Part shown: in pieces, positions 33,192 through 42,359 of the stretch | Position numbering within the stretch: position 1 is the stretch's first letter | Layout of the letters: every line of letters begins with the position of its first letter | Assembly (NCBI RefSeq): GCF_006149005.1 | Contig: NZ_VBSL01000004.1 | Span: 248,001 to 312,000, forward strand | DNA length: 64,000 nt | Origin: Larkinella sp. C7 | GTDB lineage: Bacteria; Bacteroidota; Bacteroidia; Cytophagales; Spirosomataceae | Direction: 5' to 3' | Program-made: the position numbers and the translations under genes | Notes under the pieces: model-generated | What the model saw: the letters and a program-made list of their open reading frames with translations, nothing else | Told to the model about the DNA's origin: nothing | The model's database searches: none

Positions 33192-33940
33192 TGGGCGAGG
33201 AACAACCGGTTTGGGAAGTGCCCCGCGAGCGAAAACCGCTCGAAATTTTGTATCAGTCTCCTGATCTGGTGGCGATTAACAAACCGCACGGGTTGCTGGT
33301 GCATCGGTCGATGATCGCCAGTGATGCCAGCGAATTTGCGGTTCAGCTTCTGCGCGATCAGTTGGGGCAGCGGGTGTATCCGGTTCATCGGCTGGATCGA
33401 AAAACCGGGGGTGTTCTGCTCTTTGCACTGAATGAAGCCCTGAATTCCGCCATGCAGCAGCAGTTTGCCGAAGGGAAGGTACACAAAACCTACCGGGCCA
33501 TTGTGCGGGGCTACACCGACGACGAACTGGAAATCGACTATCCGCTCCGGCGCGACGACCGAAGCGTCGGACCGGGCGTGACCCAGGACGCTTTTACAAA
33601 ACTGAAAACGCTCCAGCGCACCGAAGTGGCACTGCCGTTTGGGAAACACGCCACTTCGCGCTATTCACTGGTCGAACTAAAACCGACAACCGGCCGGTTT
33701 CACCAGCTCCGGAAGCACCTGGCGCACATCTTCCACCCGATCATTGGCGACCGGCCACACGGCTGCAACAAACAGAACAAGCTGTTTAAGGAGCATTTCG
33801 GGATGGAAACCATGTTGTTACACGCGCTGGAAATCCGTTTTCTACACCCGGTTTCGGACGAAGAAATTATCATTTCGGCACCGATCCAAACCGAGTTTGA
33901 GCGGATGCTGACGGTTTTGTTTGATCAGACAGAAACCTAA
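33191..33940 (+). CDS. truC: RluA-family pseudouridine synthase (TruC-like)
   Basis: A 249-residue cytosolic enzyme. It shows VAINKPHGLLVH, the catalytic loop VYPVHRLDRKTGG with the invariant Asp, and LKPTTGRFHQLRKH near the end. Length and lack of an S4 domain fit TruC, which makes pseudouridine 65 in tRNA, but other RluA-type enzymes are possible. Translation starts at the ATG whose first base is the last base of the GH5 stop codon, so it is probably expressed by re-initiation. Confidence 0.8.
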   Translation: MGEEQPVWEVPRERKPLEILYQSPDLVAINKPHGLLVHRSMIASDASEFAVQLLRDQLGQRVYPVHRLDRKTGGVLLFALNEALNSAMQQQFAEGKVHKTYRAIVRGYTDDELEIDYPLRRDDRSVGPGVTQDAFTKLKTLQRTEVALPFGKHATSRYSLVELKPTTGRFHQLRKHLAHIFHPIIGDRPHGCNKQNKLFKEHFGMETMLLHALEIRFLHPVSDEEIIISAPIQTEFERMLTVLFDQTET

Positions 33941-33946
33941 AGCCGT

Positions 33947-35239
33947 TTATTCGAACACCTTAAACCGCTCATGCGCCTGCCGTTCCAGCGACTCGCGGTG
34001 GTCGGGGTGGGCGATGTTGATGAGCGCGCGGGCGCGTTGGCGGAGGTTTTTACCGTACAGATACGCCACCCCGTATTCGGTCACGATGTAGTGGACGTGG
34101 GCGCGGGTGGTCGTCACGCCAGCGCCTTCTTTCAGGAACGGCACAATCTTGCTTTCGCCGTATTTCGTCACCGAGGGCAGGGCAATAATTGGTTTGCCGC
34201 CTTCCGAGAGCGAGGCTCCCCTCACAAAATCCATCTGCCCACCCACGCCGGAATATTGATAGGTTCCAATCGTATCGGCGCACACCTGACCCGTCAGATC
34301 CACTTCGATGGCGCTGTTGATGGCGGTTACCTTCGGATTCCGGCGGATAATGGCCGTGTCGTTGGTGTAGGTAACTTCCTTCATCACCACGGCGGGGTTG
34401 TCGTCGATGAAATCATACAATCGGCGCGTTCCCATCGCAAAGCAGGAAACCAGTTTGTACGGAATGGCTTTCTTGAGTTCGTTGGTAATGACACCCCGCT
34501 CGACCAGATCGATCACGCCGTCGGAGAACATTTCGGTATGAATTCCCAGTTTCTGGTGGTAAATCAATTCCGCCAGCACCGCGTTCGGAATCCCGCCGAT
34601 GCCCATTTGCAGCGTGGCCCCATCTTCCACCAGTTCAGCCACAAAGCGGCCAATTTTCTGTTCGGTCACCGTCGCCGGTTTCAGCGGCATTTCGTACAAA
34701 GGATCGTCGCATTCGACAGCCGCGTGGATCGTTTTGACGTGGATAATGCCATCGCCGTGGGTCCGCGGAACGTTCGGATTAATCTGGGCGATCACGTATT
34801 TGGCGGATTTAACGGCGCTTAATGAAATGTCTACCGAAGGGCCGAGCGAACAAAAACCGTGTTGATCGGGGGGCGATACCTGGATGAGGGCGACATCGAG
34901 GGGCAGAATATGGCGTTGGAACAGCAACGGAATTTCACTCAGAAAAATCGGAACGTAATCGGCGATGCCGGCATTGACCTGCTTGCGCATGTTGGCCCCG
35001 ATGAAAAACGAGTTCGGCCTGAAAATCCCGGCGTACTGCTCTTCGCAATAGGGCAGATGGCCTTCCGTGTGCATGTGACACACTTCAATGTCACGCAGCC
35101 CGGCGGCTGATGCCCGCCCGACCATGGCCGCAATCAGCCGGTGGGGCGTTTGGGCAACGCTGTGAACAAACACCCGATTGCCGGATTGAATGACTTCGAC
35201 GGCCTGCTCCGGGCTAACGATGGGAACCAGATTGTGCAT
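33947..35239 (-). CDS. acetyl-CoA hydrolase/CoA transferase
   Basis: A 430-residue class I-like CoA transferase. The N-terminal half has SPEQAVEVIQSGNRVFVHS, the C-terminal half LQMGIGGIPNAVL and EMFSDGVIDL, whose Glu is the position that forms the enzyme-CoA thioester. Family members move CoA between acetate, succinate, butyrate or 4-hydroxybutyrate. Lack of a catabolic neighbour leaves the substrate open. It diverges from the DUF983 gene and converges with truC at a gap of 6 bp. Confidence 0.87.
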   Translation of the reverse strand: MHNLVPIVSPEQAVEVIQSGNRVFVHSVAQTPHRLIAAMVGRASAAGLRDIEVCHMHTEGHLPYCEEQYAGIFRPNSFFIGANMRKQVNAGIADYVPIFLSEIPLLFQRHILPLDVALIQVSPPDQHGFCSLGPSVDISLSAVKSAKYVIAQINPNVPRTHGDGIIHVKTIHAAVECDDPLYEMPLKPATVTEQKIGRFVAELVEDGATLQMGIGGIPNAVLAELIYHQKLGIHTEMFSDGVIDLVERGVITNELKKAIPYKLVSCFAMGTRRLYDFIDDNPAVVMKEVTYTNDTAIIRRNPKVTAINSAIEVDLTGQVCADTIGTYQYSGVGGQMDFVRGASLSEGGKPIIALPSVTKYGESKIVPFLKEGAGVTTTRAHVHYIVTEYGVAYLYGKNLRQRARALINIAHPDHRESLERQAHERFKVFE

Positions 35240-35281
35240 GGTATGGAAACGAAATGACGAATGATCAGATTAATTTTTTGA

Positions 35282-35289
35282 CAAACCTA
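35282..35289 (-). promoter_or_regulatory. -7 box of the CoA transferase gene
   Basis: TAGGTTTG on the minus strand matches TAnnTTTG exactly and lies 42 bp upstream of the ATG at 35239. No -33 TTG at the usual distance is visible. Confidence 0.45.
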
Positions 35290-35460
35290 CCGCCTGAATC
35301 GGTTGGATTTTGTGAGCAAAATCATCTTTTTTTGAAACCATGCTCGTATCATCTTTTTGGATGCAAATGTGATGATAGGATACGGTTTATGAAATAGCCG
35401 GCAAAAATCAACTAATTTTAGGCTTTCCGGGTTGGAAAATAGCTTCCCTTCTGATTGTCC

Positions 35461-35856
35461 ATGCGAAAAGGTACGAAACTATACAGCATATTATTCAACA
35501 AGTGTCCGTACTGTCACGAAGGAGACTTTTTTGTAACCAAAAGTGCGTTTAATCTGAAGAAATTCGATCAGATGCACAAGAACTGTTCTGTATGTGGCCA
35601 GAGTTTCGAGCCTGAACCCGGTTTTTATACCGGCTCGCTCTACGTAAGCTATTCATTTTACGTGGCCTGGATCATCACCACCTTCGTGTTGGTTGGCGTT
35701 TTGTTGGAAGTCGATGTAATCGCCTATCTGTGGGGACTCATACCATCGCTGATTATCCTGACGCCGTTTTTCTTCCGGTTAGCGCGTCGCGTCTGGATTA
35801 AAATCTTCGTGAAGTACCGCCCGTTTCCGAAAAACCAGAACGACGCAATCCGTTAA
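35461..35856 (+). CDS. DUF983 membrane protein
   Basis: A 131-residue protein. The N-terminal half carries two Cys pairs (NKCPYCHEG and KNCSVCGQSF), a probable zinc ribbon, followed by two membrane helices (about 62-85 and 88-108). This is the DUF983 layout; the function is unknown. The open frame begins with TTG at 35455, but the ATG at 35461 is preferred. Its stop overlaps the stop of the convergent TonB receptor gene. Confidence 0.85.
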   Translation: MRKGTKLYSILFNKCPYCHEGDFFVTKSAFNLKKFDQMHKNCSVCGQSFEPEPGFYTGSLYVSYSFYVAWIITTFVLVGVLLEVDVIAYLWGLIPSLIILTPFFFRLARRVWIKIFVKYRPFPKNQNDAIR

Positions 35857-38219
35857 AATTCCCAGCGGTAATTCAGAATCGGAATCAACCCCAACTGGTA
35901 TTTCTGCACGACTTTTCCCTGAAACGCATCAAAATAGCTGTAAAAAGCATTTTGCGCGTTGGTCAGGTTCTGCAAATCCAGGGAAAGGGTCCGGCTGTAG
36001 CGGGCTTTGCTTTTTTTCCAGTAAATCCGCAGATCGGTGCGGAAATACGCCGGGAAATGCACGCTAAACTCCTCGCTGCTGTAGACCGTCGTGCCGGCTT
36101 GCTGCGACAAAACCGCATCGATGGGTCGGTCGCGCAAGCCGCCCAGGTACGAAATCCGGCCGTTGACGCCCCAGATCCGGCTTCGGGTTTCCCGGCTTTT
36201 GGTCCACTCTTTGCCGGCAGTCAGGCCCGACGTAAAACCGCCGTCGAACCGGGTGCTGCGCCAGACGCCATCGGCGGCCTGATACCGCGATTCGTAGACC
36301 GAACCGGATGCCAGCACGTAATAATTTTTCGATAAATACTTCTGGTAGGTCAGTTCAACGCCCCGGTTCCGGGCTTTCCCGGCATTGACCAGCGGTTCAC
36401 TGACGTAGGCTTCGATGAGGTTCACAGCCGAAAACTTGCTGCCCGAAACGGTGCTGATCGGTACATCGAACAACATTTGCGAATACCCTTCAATTTTCCA
36501 GTAACTATCCGGACTGAGCTGGTGCGTGTACCCCGCAACGATGTGGTGCGCTTTGGTAAAGCCCAGGTCTTCGTTGTTAAACAGCATTTTGTTTTCCGGA
36601 TTTCGTTTCGCCAGATACACCTGCGGCAGTTGCGGCTGGCTGTGTAAACCGTAAGCAACGGTCAGTGCTTTTCCCGGTCGCACTTCCCAGCGAACCGACG
36701 CCCGGGGTTCGAGCGACCGGCTTTGGTTGAAGGTAAACGTGTTGTAAAACAAACCCGCATTCACCGTAACGTTGTCCGCTGGCAACCACTGGTAATTCAC
36801 ATACGGCTGAATCATCCAGCCCTCCAGTGATCCCGCGAACAGGGCGTTGTTCGCCGAACTGCCAATAAAAAAAGGGTTCACATCTTTCCAGACATTCACC
36901 GAATTATAGGCGCGGGTCAGGTACAGACCGGCTTTGAAGCTGTTCCGGGCGTTGATCCGATAGTTCAGCGAACTCGTCAGCGAATACCGCGAGCCGGACT
37001 GGTCGTCCATCTCGTAGTTCGGCCGGAAACGTGCATCACCCGGCGATTCCAGATTCCGGGCGCTGTTGTTGGCCGACAACACCAGGGCGGATTTCCACAG
37101 CAAGCGCGTACCGATGGGCTGGGAGAGGGTCAAGCCCCCGGCGGCCATTTTCGTCGTAAACGAGATGGAGTTGCGGTCTTTGTCCTGCGTCTGTTCGTCG
37201 GTGGCCAGAGCCGTAAAATCGTTGCTGCTGTTGCCCAAAACGCCAAACGCCGTAAACCGTCCGCCTTTGCGGGTCGGGAAGGTCAGGTTGAACGACAGAT
37301 CCTGAAACCGGATGTCTTCGCCCCCGAACGTGACACCCATTGCGCCGAGCAGACCCGTAAAGGAATACCGGTAATTGACCAGATACGACGACCCTTTCTG
37401 CTTTGAAATCGGCCCTTCAGCCGCCAGATCGAGGCCGATCAACCCCGCCTGGGCGATGAATTCATGGCGTTCGTTGTTGCCCGGACGCAGGCTCATGTCC
37501 ATGACGCCACCGACCGAGTTGCCGTATTCGGGCGAGAAAGCCCCCGTCAGAAAGCGGGTTGTGCCGAGCAACTGGGCGCTCAGCATATTGACGCCACCGC
37601 CGTTTGCCGTGGGCCGGTCGCCGATGGTTCCGGCGTTGCTCTGGTGGTTGGGATTTACGATTTCGACGCCTTCGAGCCGCCAGATCAGGCTGTTGGGCGA
37701 GTTGCCGCGCACGGAAATGTTGTTGGTACCGTCGTTGGTCGTCACCACGCCCGCATAGGCTGTCGCCAGCCGGGCGGGGTCGAGGTAGCTGGCCGGAAAC
37801 CGCAGCACCTGTTCGATGGTGATGTGTTCGGCGCTGATCGTGCGGTCGGTGCGGGTGCCAATGGCCGTGGCTTCGCCCAGTTGGGTCACACCGGGTTGCA
37901 GGTAAATTTCCAGCACCTGTTCCTTGCCGGATTCCACCAGCACCTCATTGATCACCGACGGTTCGTACCCGACGAACGAAACACTGAGCTGATGACGGCC
38001 TATGGGAAGGTTGGTCAGCCGGAAATGGCCCTGGTCATCCGTGATTGCACCCGATTTTGAATTTTGAACCACTACGGAAGCCCCGACCAGCGGTCGATTC
38101 TGGCTGGCGTCGTAGACGGTTCCGCGAATGGTTTGGGTAGGGGTTTGGGAAAAACCGGTGAGGGCTAGTAGTGTCAGCAGACACAGGCAAAGGGAGTTAC
38201 GAAGGAAAGTTGTCGTCAT
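35853..38219 (-). CDS. TonB-dependent outer-membrane receptor with CarboxypepD_reg domain
   Basis: A 788-residue receptor. A signal peptide (ending TGFSQ) is followed by a carboxypeptidase-regulatory-like domain (IRGTVYDASQNRPLVGASVV), the plug (ISVRGNSPNSLIWRLEGVEI) and a 22-strand-type barrel ending in aromatic YRWEF. No SusD partner is adjacent, so it is more likely a siderophore, cofactor or peptide receptor than a classic SusC. The frame reaches 38267; ATG 38219 gives the signal peptide. Nothing nearby identifies the ligand. Confidence 0.88.
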   Translation of the reverse strand: MTTTFLRNSLCLCLLTLLALTGFSQTPTQTIRGTVYDASQNRPLVGASVVVQNSKSGAITDDQGHFRLTNLPIGRHQLSVSFVGYEPSVINEVLVESGKEQVLEIYLQPGVTQLGEATAIGTRTDRTISAEHITIEQVLRFPASYLDPARLATAYAGVVTTNDGTNNISVRGNSPNSLIWRLEGVEIVNPNHQSNAGTIGDRPTANGGGVNMLSAQLLGTTRFLTGAFSPEYGNSVGGVMDMSLRPGNNERHEFIAQAGLIGLDLAAEGPISKQKGSSYLVNYRYSFTGLLGAMGVTFGGEDIRFQDLSFNLTFPTRKGGRFTAFGVLGNSSNDFTALATDEQTQDKDRNSISFTTKMAAGGLTLSQPIGTRLLWKSALVLSANNSARNLESPGDARFRPNYEMDDQSGSRYSLTSSLNYRINARNSFKAGLYLTRAYNSVNVWKDVNPFFIGSSANNALFAGSLEGWMIQPYVNYQWLPADNVTVNAGLFYNTFTFNQSRSLEPRASVRWEVRPGKALTVAYGLHSQPQLPQVYLAKRNPENKMLFNNEDLGFTKAHHIVAGYTHQLSPDSYWKIEGYSQMLFDVPISTVSGSKFSAVNLIEAYVSEPLVNAGKARNRGVELTYQKYLSKNYYVLASGSVYESRYQAADGVWRSTRFDGGFTSGLTAGKEWTKSRETRSRIWGVNGRISYLGGLRDRPIDAVLSQQAGTTVYSSEEFSVHFPAYFRTDLRIYWKKSKARYSRTLSLDLQNLTNAQNAFYSYFDAFQGKVVQKYQLGLIPILNYRWEF

Positions 38220-38250
38220 TTGGGTTCGCAGAATGGGCGGTAAGGAACCG

Positions 38251-38258
38251 CAAAAGTA
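38251..38258 (-). promoter_or_regulatory. -7 box of the TonB receptor gene
   Basis: TACTTTTG on the minus strand matches TAnnTTTG exactly, 31 bp before the ATG at 38219. It supports that start over the longer frame, whose first codon lies at 38267, upstream of the promoter. Confidence 0.5.
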
Positions 38259-38318
38259 CAACGACAATTAACCAAGTCGATAAACATTCGGTTGTTCTGA
38301 CAAAAATCATTTTTTTCG

Positions 38319-39011
38319 ATGACAACCCTGGATCAAAGCGAGAAAACGCGACTGGTACACGAACTCCTCAATCAACAGTACGGTATTCAGGCTATTCGCG
38401 GACGGCTTGAACCCCTGCACGAGTTGATTGCGACGGTTTTGTCGCACCGCACCACCCACGCCAATGAGGTCACGGCGTTTCGCACCATGATGGAGCGTTT
38501 TGGTTCGTGGGAAGCCATTCGGGATGCACCAGTGGAGGAACTGACGGCGGCAATCCAAACCGCCAATTATCCGGAGGTGAAAGCACCGTATATCAAACAG
38601 ATTCTGAGTCGGATCATTGCCGAACGCGGGGAAGCCAACATCGACTTTTTGCGGGACATGACCACCGAAGAAGCCATGACCTGGCTGAACGCCTTGCCCG
38701 GAGTCGGTCCGAAAACGTCGACCCTGCTGCTGCTTTTCAACTTTCAGAAGCCGGTTTTGCCCGTCGATACGCACGTTCACCGGGTAACGCAGCGACTGGG
38801 AATTCTGGGGCCGAAAGTCAGCGCCGAGAAAGCCCACGCCATTTTGCTGGCCTATTTGCCGCAGGATGCAACGGTTTTATTCAATTTCCACCGCCACTTT
38901 TACTGGCACGGCCAGCGGGTCTGTACCTGGAGTTTCCCCAAATGTCCGCAGTGTGTGCTGAAAACGCATTGTGATTATTTTCAAGGGGAAAATACAAGGA
39001 ATGATAAATGA
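38319..39011 (+). CDS. endonuclease III-like DNA glycosylase (HhH-GPD, 4Fe-4S)
   Basis: A 230-residue glycosylase. The hairpin LPGVGPKTS holds the catalytic Lys132 and VDTHVHRV the Asp150, so it should be a bifunctional glycosylase/lyase. The C-terminus has the iron-sulfur loop C-x6-C-x2-C-x5-C (from CTWSFPKCPQC). It removes oxidised pyrimidines or similar lesions. Sequence details (LSHRTTHANE in place of LSAQTTD) place it in an Nth-like side branch, so I do not assign nth. The last codons lie in the left arm of an intergenic palindrome. Confidence 0.85.
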   Translation: MTTLDQSEKTRLVHELLNQQYGIQAIRGRLEPLHELIATVLSHRTTHANEVTAFRTMMERFGSWEAIRDAPVEELTAAIQTANYPEVKAPYIKQILSRIIAERGEANIDFLRDMTTEEAMTWLNALPGVGPKTSTLLLLFNFQKPVLPVDTHVHRVTQRLGILGPKVSAEKAHAILLAYLPQDATVLFNFHRHFYWHGQRVCTWSFPKCPQCVLKTHCDYFQGENTRNDK

Positions 39012-39088
39012 AAAATGATGAATATTAAATGCAAAAGTAGGTGGATACGCCATGCACTTTTACATTCGACATTCATCATTTTTCATTT
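39006..39088. repeat. palindromic intergenic element, type A (copy 1)
   Basis: Perfect 18-bp outer arms (39006-39023 and 39071-39088, starting AAATGAAAAATGATG) enclose inner arms AATGCAAAAGT (39028-39038) and ACTTTTACATT (39056-39066), with one mismatch. Word order and sequence match the element at 61310-61394. It overlaps the last codons of the glycosylase gene. Confidence 0.8.
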
Positions 39089-39092
39089 GAAA

Positions 39093-39875
39093 TTACAAAA
39101 TCAAAGCCAGCCGAATGGCTTCTTCCACCGGATAATACGCCCCTTTCACTCCTTCAATCTGCAATTCTTGCCGGAGCAGAAGTGGCGGTTGGGCTAAAAA
39201 ACGGGGTTCCCGGCCGTGGTGGGGCTGAGCGGCATGGGCCAGAAAAGGGTGGCAGAGATACACCGTCCCGGCTTTTCCAGTGGCCAACACTGCGTTTCGT
39301 TGCGGTAATTCCGCCAGCTTTCCGGCCAGTTCCGGAAACGATAGCCCGGCTTCGCCCGCCGGTTTGAGCAGGCGGGCGACATCCTGGTGGGAGCCGACGC
39401 GGATGCGGGTCGGCGCATCGCGTTCGCTGACATCCGAAAAAAGAAAGAGCATCAGCAGCCCCCGGCCTTTTGACCGGACGTTTACCCGCCACGTCCAGTA
39501 GTCTGTTGGATCGTCGCCCGGAAAACTAGCGTCGACGTGCCAGCCGGTATCGCCGGGGTCGGTATCCGATGGGAAACGAACCGGAAACGTACCCATGCTT
39601 CGGCAGGGAAGCCAGCGGCCCGGACCGACGAGTTCATCGAAAGCCTGGTGGAGAATGGGCGAATTAGCCGCCTGGACGAACGGTTCCTGGGAATACATGC
39701 CCAGCCGGATAACCGGTTGGGTCCAGGTTGCCGGATTGTCCGGGTCAGCGTTCAGGTCTTTCCAGAGAATATTTCGGGTCTGTCGGGCGGTTTCGGAGGA
39801 GAAGGCCTGGTTGATGCGAATAAATCCATCCTGGATAAATTGTTCGCGTTGTTCCTGATTGAAAAGAACAGACAT
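39093..39875 (-). CDS. phytanoyl-CoA dioxygenase (PhyH)-family protein
   Basis: A 260-residue Fe(II)/2-oxoglutarate oxygenase. It begins with FNQEQREQFIQDGFIRI, has the metal motif HxD in GWHVDASF, and a distal His/Arg region in LCHPFLAHAAQP and GREPRFLAQP. The substrate is unknown; bacterial PhyH proteins act on many small molecules. The open frame extends to a TTG at 39929; ATG 39875 fits the family. A well-formed promoter 137 bp upstream and a structured leader with a mini-ORF precede it. Confidence 0.82.
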   Translation of the reverse strand: MSVLFNQEQREQFIQDGFIRINQAFSSETARQTRNILWKDLNADPDNPATWTQPVIRLGMYSQEPFVQAANSPILHQAFDELVGPGRWLPCRSMGTFPVRFPSDTDPGDTGWHVDASFPGDDPTDYWTWRVNVRSKGRGLLMLFLFSDVSERDAPTRIRVGSHQDVARLLKPAGEAGLSFPELAGKLAELPQRNAVLATGKAGTVYLCHPFLAHAAQPHHGREPRFLAQPPLLLRQELQIEGVKGAYYPVEEAIRLALIL

Positions 39876-39939
39876 CGGTAGAAAGCTGTGCCGGAGCCAG
39901 CCAGGTTTTTTGTGAAGACAAGAAGACAATATGAAAACA

Positions 39940-40007
39940 GGCCTAAAAAAGGCCCAAGGTCGGAGCGACCGCAGGAGGGAAGATTAAAGCATTGGTGCCA
40001 TTCTCAT
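39940..40007 (-). promoter_or_regulatory. candidate structured leader with 7-codon ORF upstream of PhyH
   Basis: Downstream of the promoter the minus strand reads an ATG at 40007 that opens the peptide MRMAPML and a stop at 39984-39986. Two hairpins follow: GGTCG-ctc-CGACC (39958-39970) and GGCCT-ttttt-AGGCC (39940-39954), the latter trailed by TGTTTTC. The arrangement resembles a leader peptide with attenuator, but this is inference. Confidence 0.4.
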
Positions 40008-40011
40008 GCTG

Positions 40012-40042
40012 CAAACCTATCGCAAAAGCGTGTTATTTACAA
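40012..40042 (-). promoter_or_regulatory. complete TTG-N20-TAnnTTTG promoter upstream of PhyH
   Basis: On the minus strand TTG (40040-40042) is followed after exactly 20 nt by TAGGTTTG (40012-40019). This is the best promoter match in the window. Transcription should start near 40005-40008, almost at the mini-ORF ATG. Confidence 0.7.
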
Positions 40043-40160
40043 GCCTGAGAGCCAGAAAATAGCTTAGGGCCGATCTTGCCGGTTCTTAAAAATATATTTC
40101 AGGATTAAACCTCTAACTTGCTTTCCGGTTTTACGATACGAATGACCCACTGAACCTGAA

Positions 40161-41234
40161 ATGAGCACGATAGACACTTTTCTGATTGGATACGCATTTG
40201 TCATAACCACCATTTCGTTCATACACCTGATTCGGGTCGATGCCTGGTGGATTCGGATCTGGGATTTTCCCCACCTGCAACTTACGGTGCTGGCAGCCAT
40301 TGGCCTGCTGGGGTGGGTAACCCTGAGTCGGAATACGGAGTGGCCGATGTTACTGGGCGTGACGGGTTTACTGGCGGCTTTGGTCTACGAAGGCTGGCTG
40401 ATCTACCCCTTTACGCAATTGCACCGGAAGCAGGTGAAGTATTTCGGAAAACCGTCTGAAGACCGTTCGGAAGACCGCAACACCATCCGGATCCTGAATG
40501 CCAACGTGTTCATGGACAATACCAAATGCCCTGACGTGTTGAAACTGGTGGAAAAATACAAACCGGATGTGGTCATGATTCTGGAAGCAAATCAGCGGTG
40601 GAAAACTGAACTGGAACCGCTGGATGCAAAGTTTCCGCACCGGATTCTGCATCCGCTCGAAAACACCTACGGCCTGTTGTTTTACTCCCGGTTTACCATT
40701 CAGCACCACGAAGTGCGGTTTCTGATTCAGGATGATATTCCGTCGATTTACGCCCAGCTTGTACTGGATTCGGGACAGGTGATTCATTTTTACGGGATTC
40801 ACCCGATGCCGCCCAGCCCCACGGAACACTACCGCTCGACGGAGCGGGATGCGGAGTTGCTGGTGGTGGGCAAGGAGGTGCGGGGGCGGGAGGAGCCCAT
40901 CATCGTCGCCGGGGATTTGAACGATGTGGCCTGGTCGCACTCGACGCGGCTTTTTCAGCGCGTCAGTGGCCTGCTCGACCCGCGCATCGGCCGTGGACTC
41001 TACAATACCTTCCACGCCAACTATTTCTTTTTGCGGTGGCCGCTCGATCATATTTTTGTGTCTCACCATTTCAAACTGCGGTTGATTCGCCGACTGCCGA
41101 ACTGCGGATCCGACCATTTTCCGATCCTGATTTCGCTGACTTATGTCCCCGACGCGGTGCCGAAAGAAGTGCCGACGCCCGAAAAAGATGACATGATGGA
41201 GGCCGCTGAAATCATTGACAAGGCAACGGAATAA
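40161..41234 (+). CDS. membrane-anchored endonuclease/exonuclease/phosphatase-family protein
   Basis: A 357-residue protein with three N-terminal membrane helices (about 4-23, 36-54 and 60-82) followed by an EEP domain. Catalytic blocks are LNANVFMDN, VVMILEAN, FYGIHPMPP, AGDLNDVAW and GSDHFPILI. The domain probably lies outside the inner membrane. Relatives hydrolyse phosphodiesters of nucleic acids or lipids; the substrate is unknown. The C-terminal 25 residues are acidic and probably disordered. Confidence 0.83.
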   Translation: MSTIDTFLIGYAFVITTISFIHLIRVDAWWIRIWDFPHLQLTVLAAIGLLGWVTLSRNTEWPMLLGVTGLLAALVYEGWLIYPFTQLHRKQVKYFGKPSEDRSEDRNTIRILNANVFMDNTKCPDVLKLVEKYKPDVVMILEANQRWKTELEPLDAKFPHRILHPLENTYGLLFYSRFTIQHHEVRFLIQDDIPSIYAQLVLDSGQVIHFYGIHPMPPSPTEHYRSTERDAELLVVGKEVRGREEPIIVAGDLNDVAWSHSTRLFQRVSGLLDPRIGRGLYNTFHANYFFLRWPLDHIFVSHHFKLRLIRRLPNCGSDHFPILISLTYVPDAVPKEVPTPEKDDMMEAAEIIDKATE

Positions 41235-41330
41235 GAAATTGAGGGCGGTTTTTGGAGGATTGACCGTCGAATTTTCCGGTTTCAGTTCGATTCGTACCCG
41301 ATTCGTCCCCGAAGGCGTCATCTTTGCAGC

Positions 41331-42359
41331 ATGAATGCGCGCTTTTCTTTTCGGCAAATCTCCGGGATCGCATCGGTAATCGTGGCGGTTCTGGTGAACC
41401 TGCCGCTGATCCGGCTGGCGAACCCAACCCAACTGGCGGTTATTCCCGGTTTGCCGGACACGGTTTTTCTCGTTGTTCGGGTGCTGTTCCACATCGCGTT
41501 CACCTTTTTCTTCATTGAACTAAACCGGTATGTGCTGATTCGGAAACGCTATGAACCCTGGCTCAACCTCGCAGGCTGGTACGGTATCAACTTTCTGCTG
41601 TTTCTGGCAATCAACGCGCTCTTCGTGGCGCTGGTTTTGCCGTGGTACCCCGAGCGACCGATTCTCGTGTTTGTCACCACCTATTTTCGCGGTTTTTTCG
41701 TGTGGGGAACGGCCTTGCTGGTGGCAAATTTCCTGACGGTTCTGCAACAAAACCGCAGCATGCAAACCGAAAACGAGCGGCTGAAACGGGAAAGTTTGCA
41801 AGCCCAGCTCGACGGTCTGCGCGCCCAGCTCAATCCTCATTTTCTGTTCAATTCCCTCAATGCCCTCAGTTCGCTAATTCGGGAAGGGAGTGCCAACACG
41901 CAGCTTTATCTGTCCAAACTGTCGCAGGTGTTGCGGTATTCGCTCCAGGTTCAAAACCGGCAACTGGTTCCGTTTGCGGAAGAGATGCAGTTTACGGTGG
42001 CTTATTCATTCCTGCTGACGATGCGATTTGGCAATAACTTGCAAATACACAACGAGTTGCCTGCCGAAGCGCCCTGGCTGATTCCGCCCATGTCTTTGCA
42101 GCTTCTGATCGAAAATAGCGTTAAACATAACGTTATTTCTAACGTCAAACCGCTGACAATTCGGCTCTCGATCGATCCGTCGGGCGCGTTCATCCGGGTC
42201 AGCAATGGCTACCAGCCTAAACCCGAACCCGCCGATGGAACCGGAACCGGCCTGCCCAATCTGGAAAACCGCTACCGGCTGCTGACCGGGAAGACCATTC
42301 AGATTGTTCGAACCGAGCGCGAGTTCAATGTTGATTTACCTTTAATTCCGGCTGTCTGA
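41331..42359 (+). CDS. LytS-type sensor histidine kinase (His_kinase family)
   Basis: A 342-residue kinase with four predicted membrane helices in the first ~140 residues. A coiled region (ENERLKRESLQAQLDGLRAQ) leads into the phosphorylation block LNPHFLFNSLNALSSL, whose His is the acceptor. The ATPase part has LIENSVKHNV and GTGTGLPNLENRY. Its TGA overlaps the ATG of the LytTR regulator gene by one base, so they form a pair. The input is unknown because there is no large extracytoplasmic domain. Confidence 0.9.
   Translation: MNARFSFRQISGIASVIVAVLVNLPLIRLANPTQLAVIPGLPDTVFLVVRVLFHIAFTFFFIELNRYVLIRKRYEPWLNLAGWYGINFLLFLAINALFVALVLPWYPERPILVFVTTYFRGFFVWGTALLVANFLTVLQQNRSMQTENERLKRESLQAQLDGLRAQLNPHFLFNSLNALSSLIREGSANTQLYLSKLSQVLRYSLQVQNRQLVPFAEEMQFTVAYSFLLTMRFGNNLQIHNELPAEAPWLIPPMSLQLLIENSVKHNVISNVKPLTIRLSIDPSGAFIRVSNGYQPKPEPADGTGTGLPNLENRYRLLTGKTIQIVRTEREFNVDLPLIPAV

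Noticed and set aside
33971-34822. 283-codon plus-strand frame opposite the CoA transferase gene
   Set aside because: The minus-strand frame has all family motifs and a -7 promoter box; the plus frame has neither.
39876-39929. TTG start of the PhyH gene at 39929
   Set aside because: The extra 18 residues are not family-like, and an ATG at 39875 matches the usual N-terminus.
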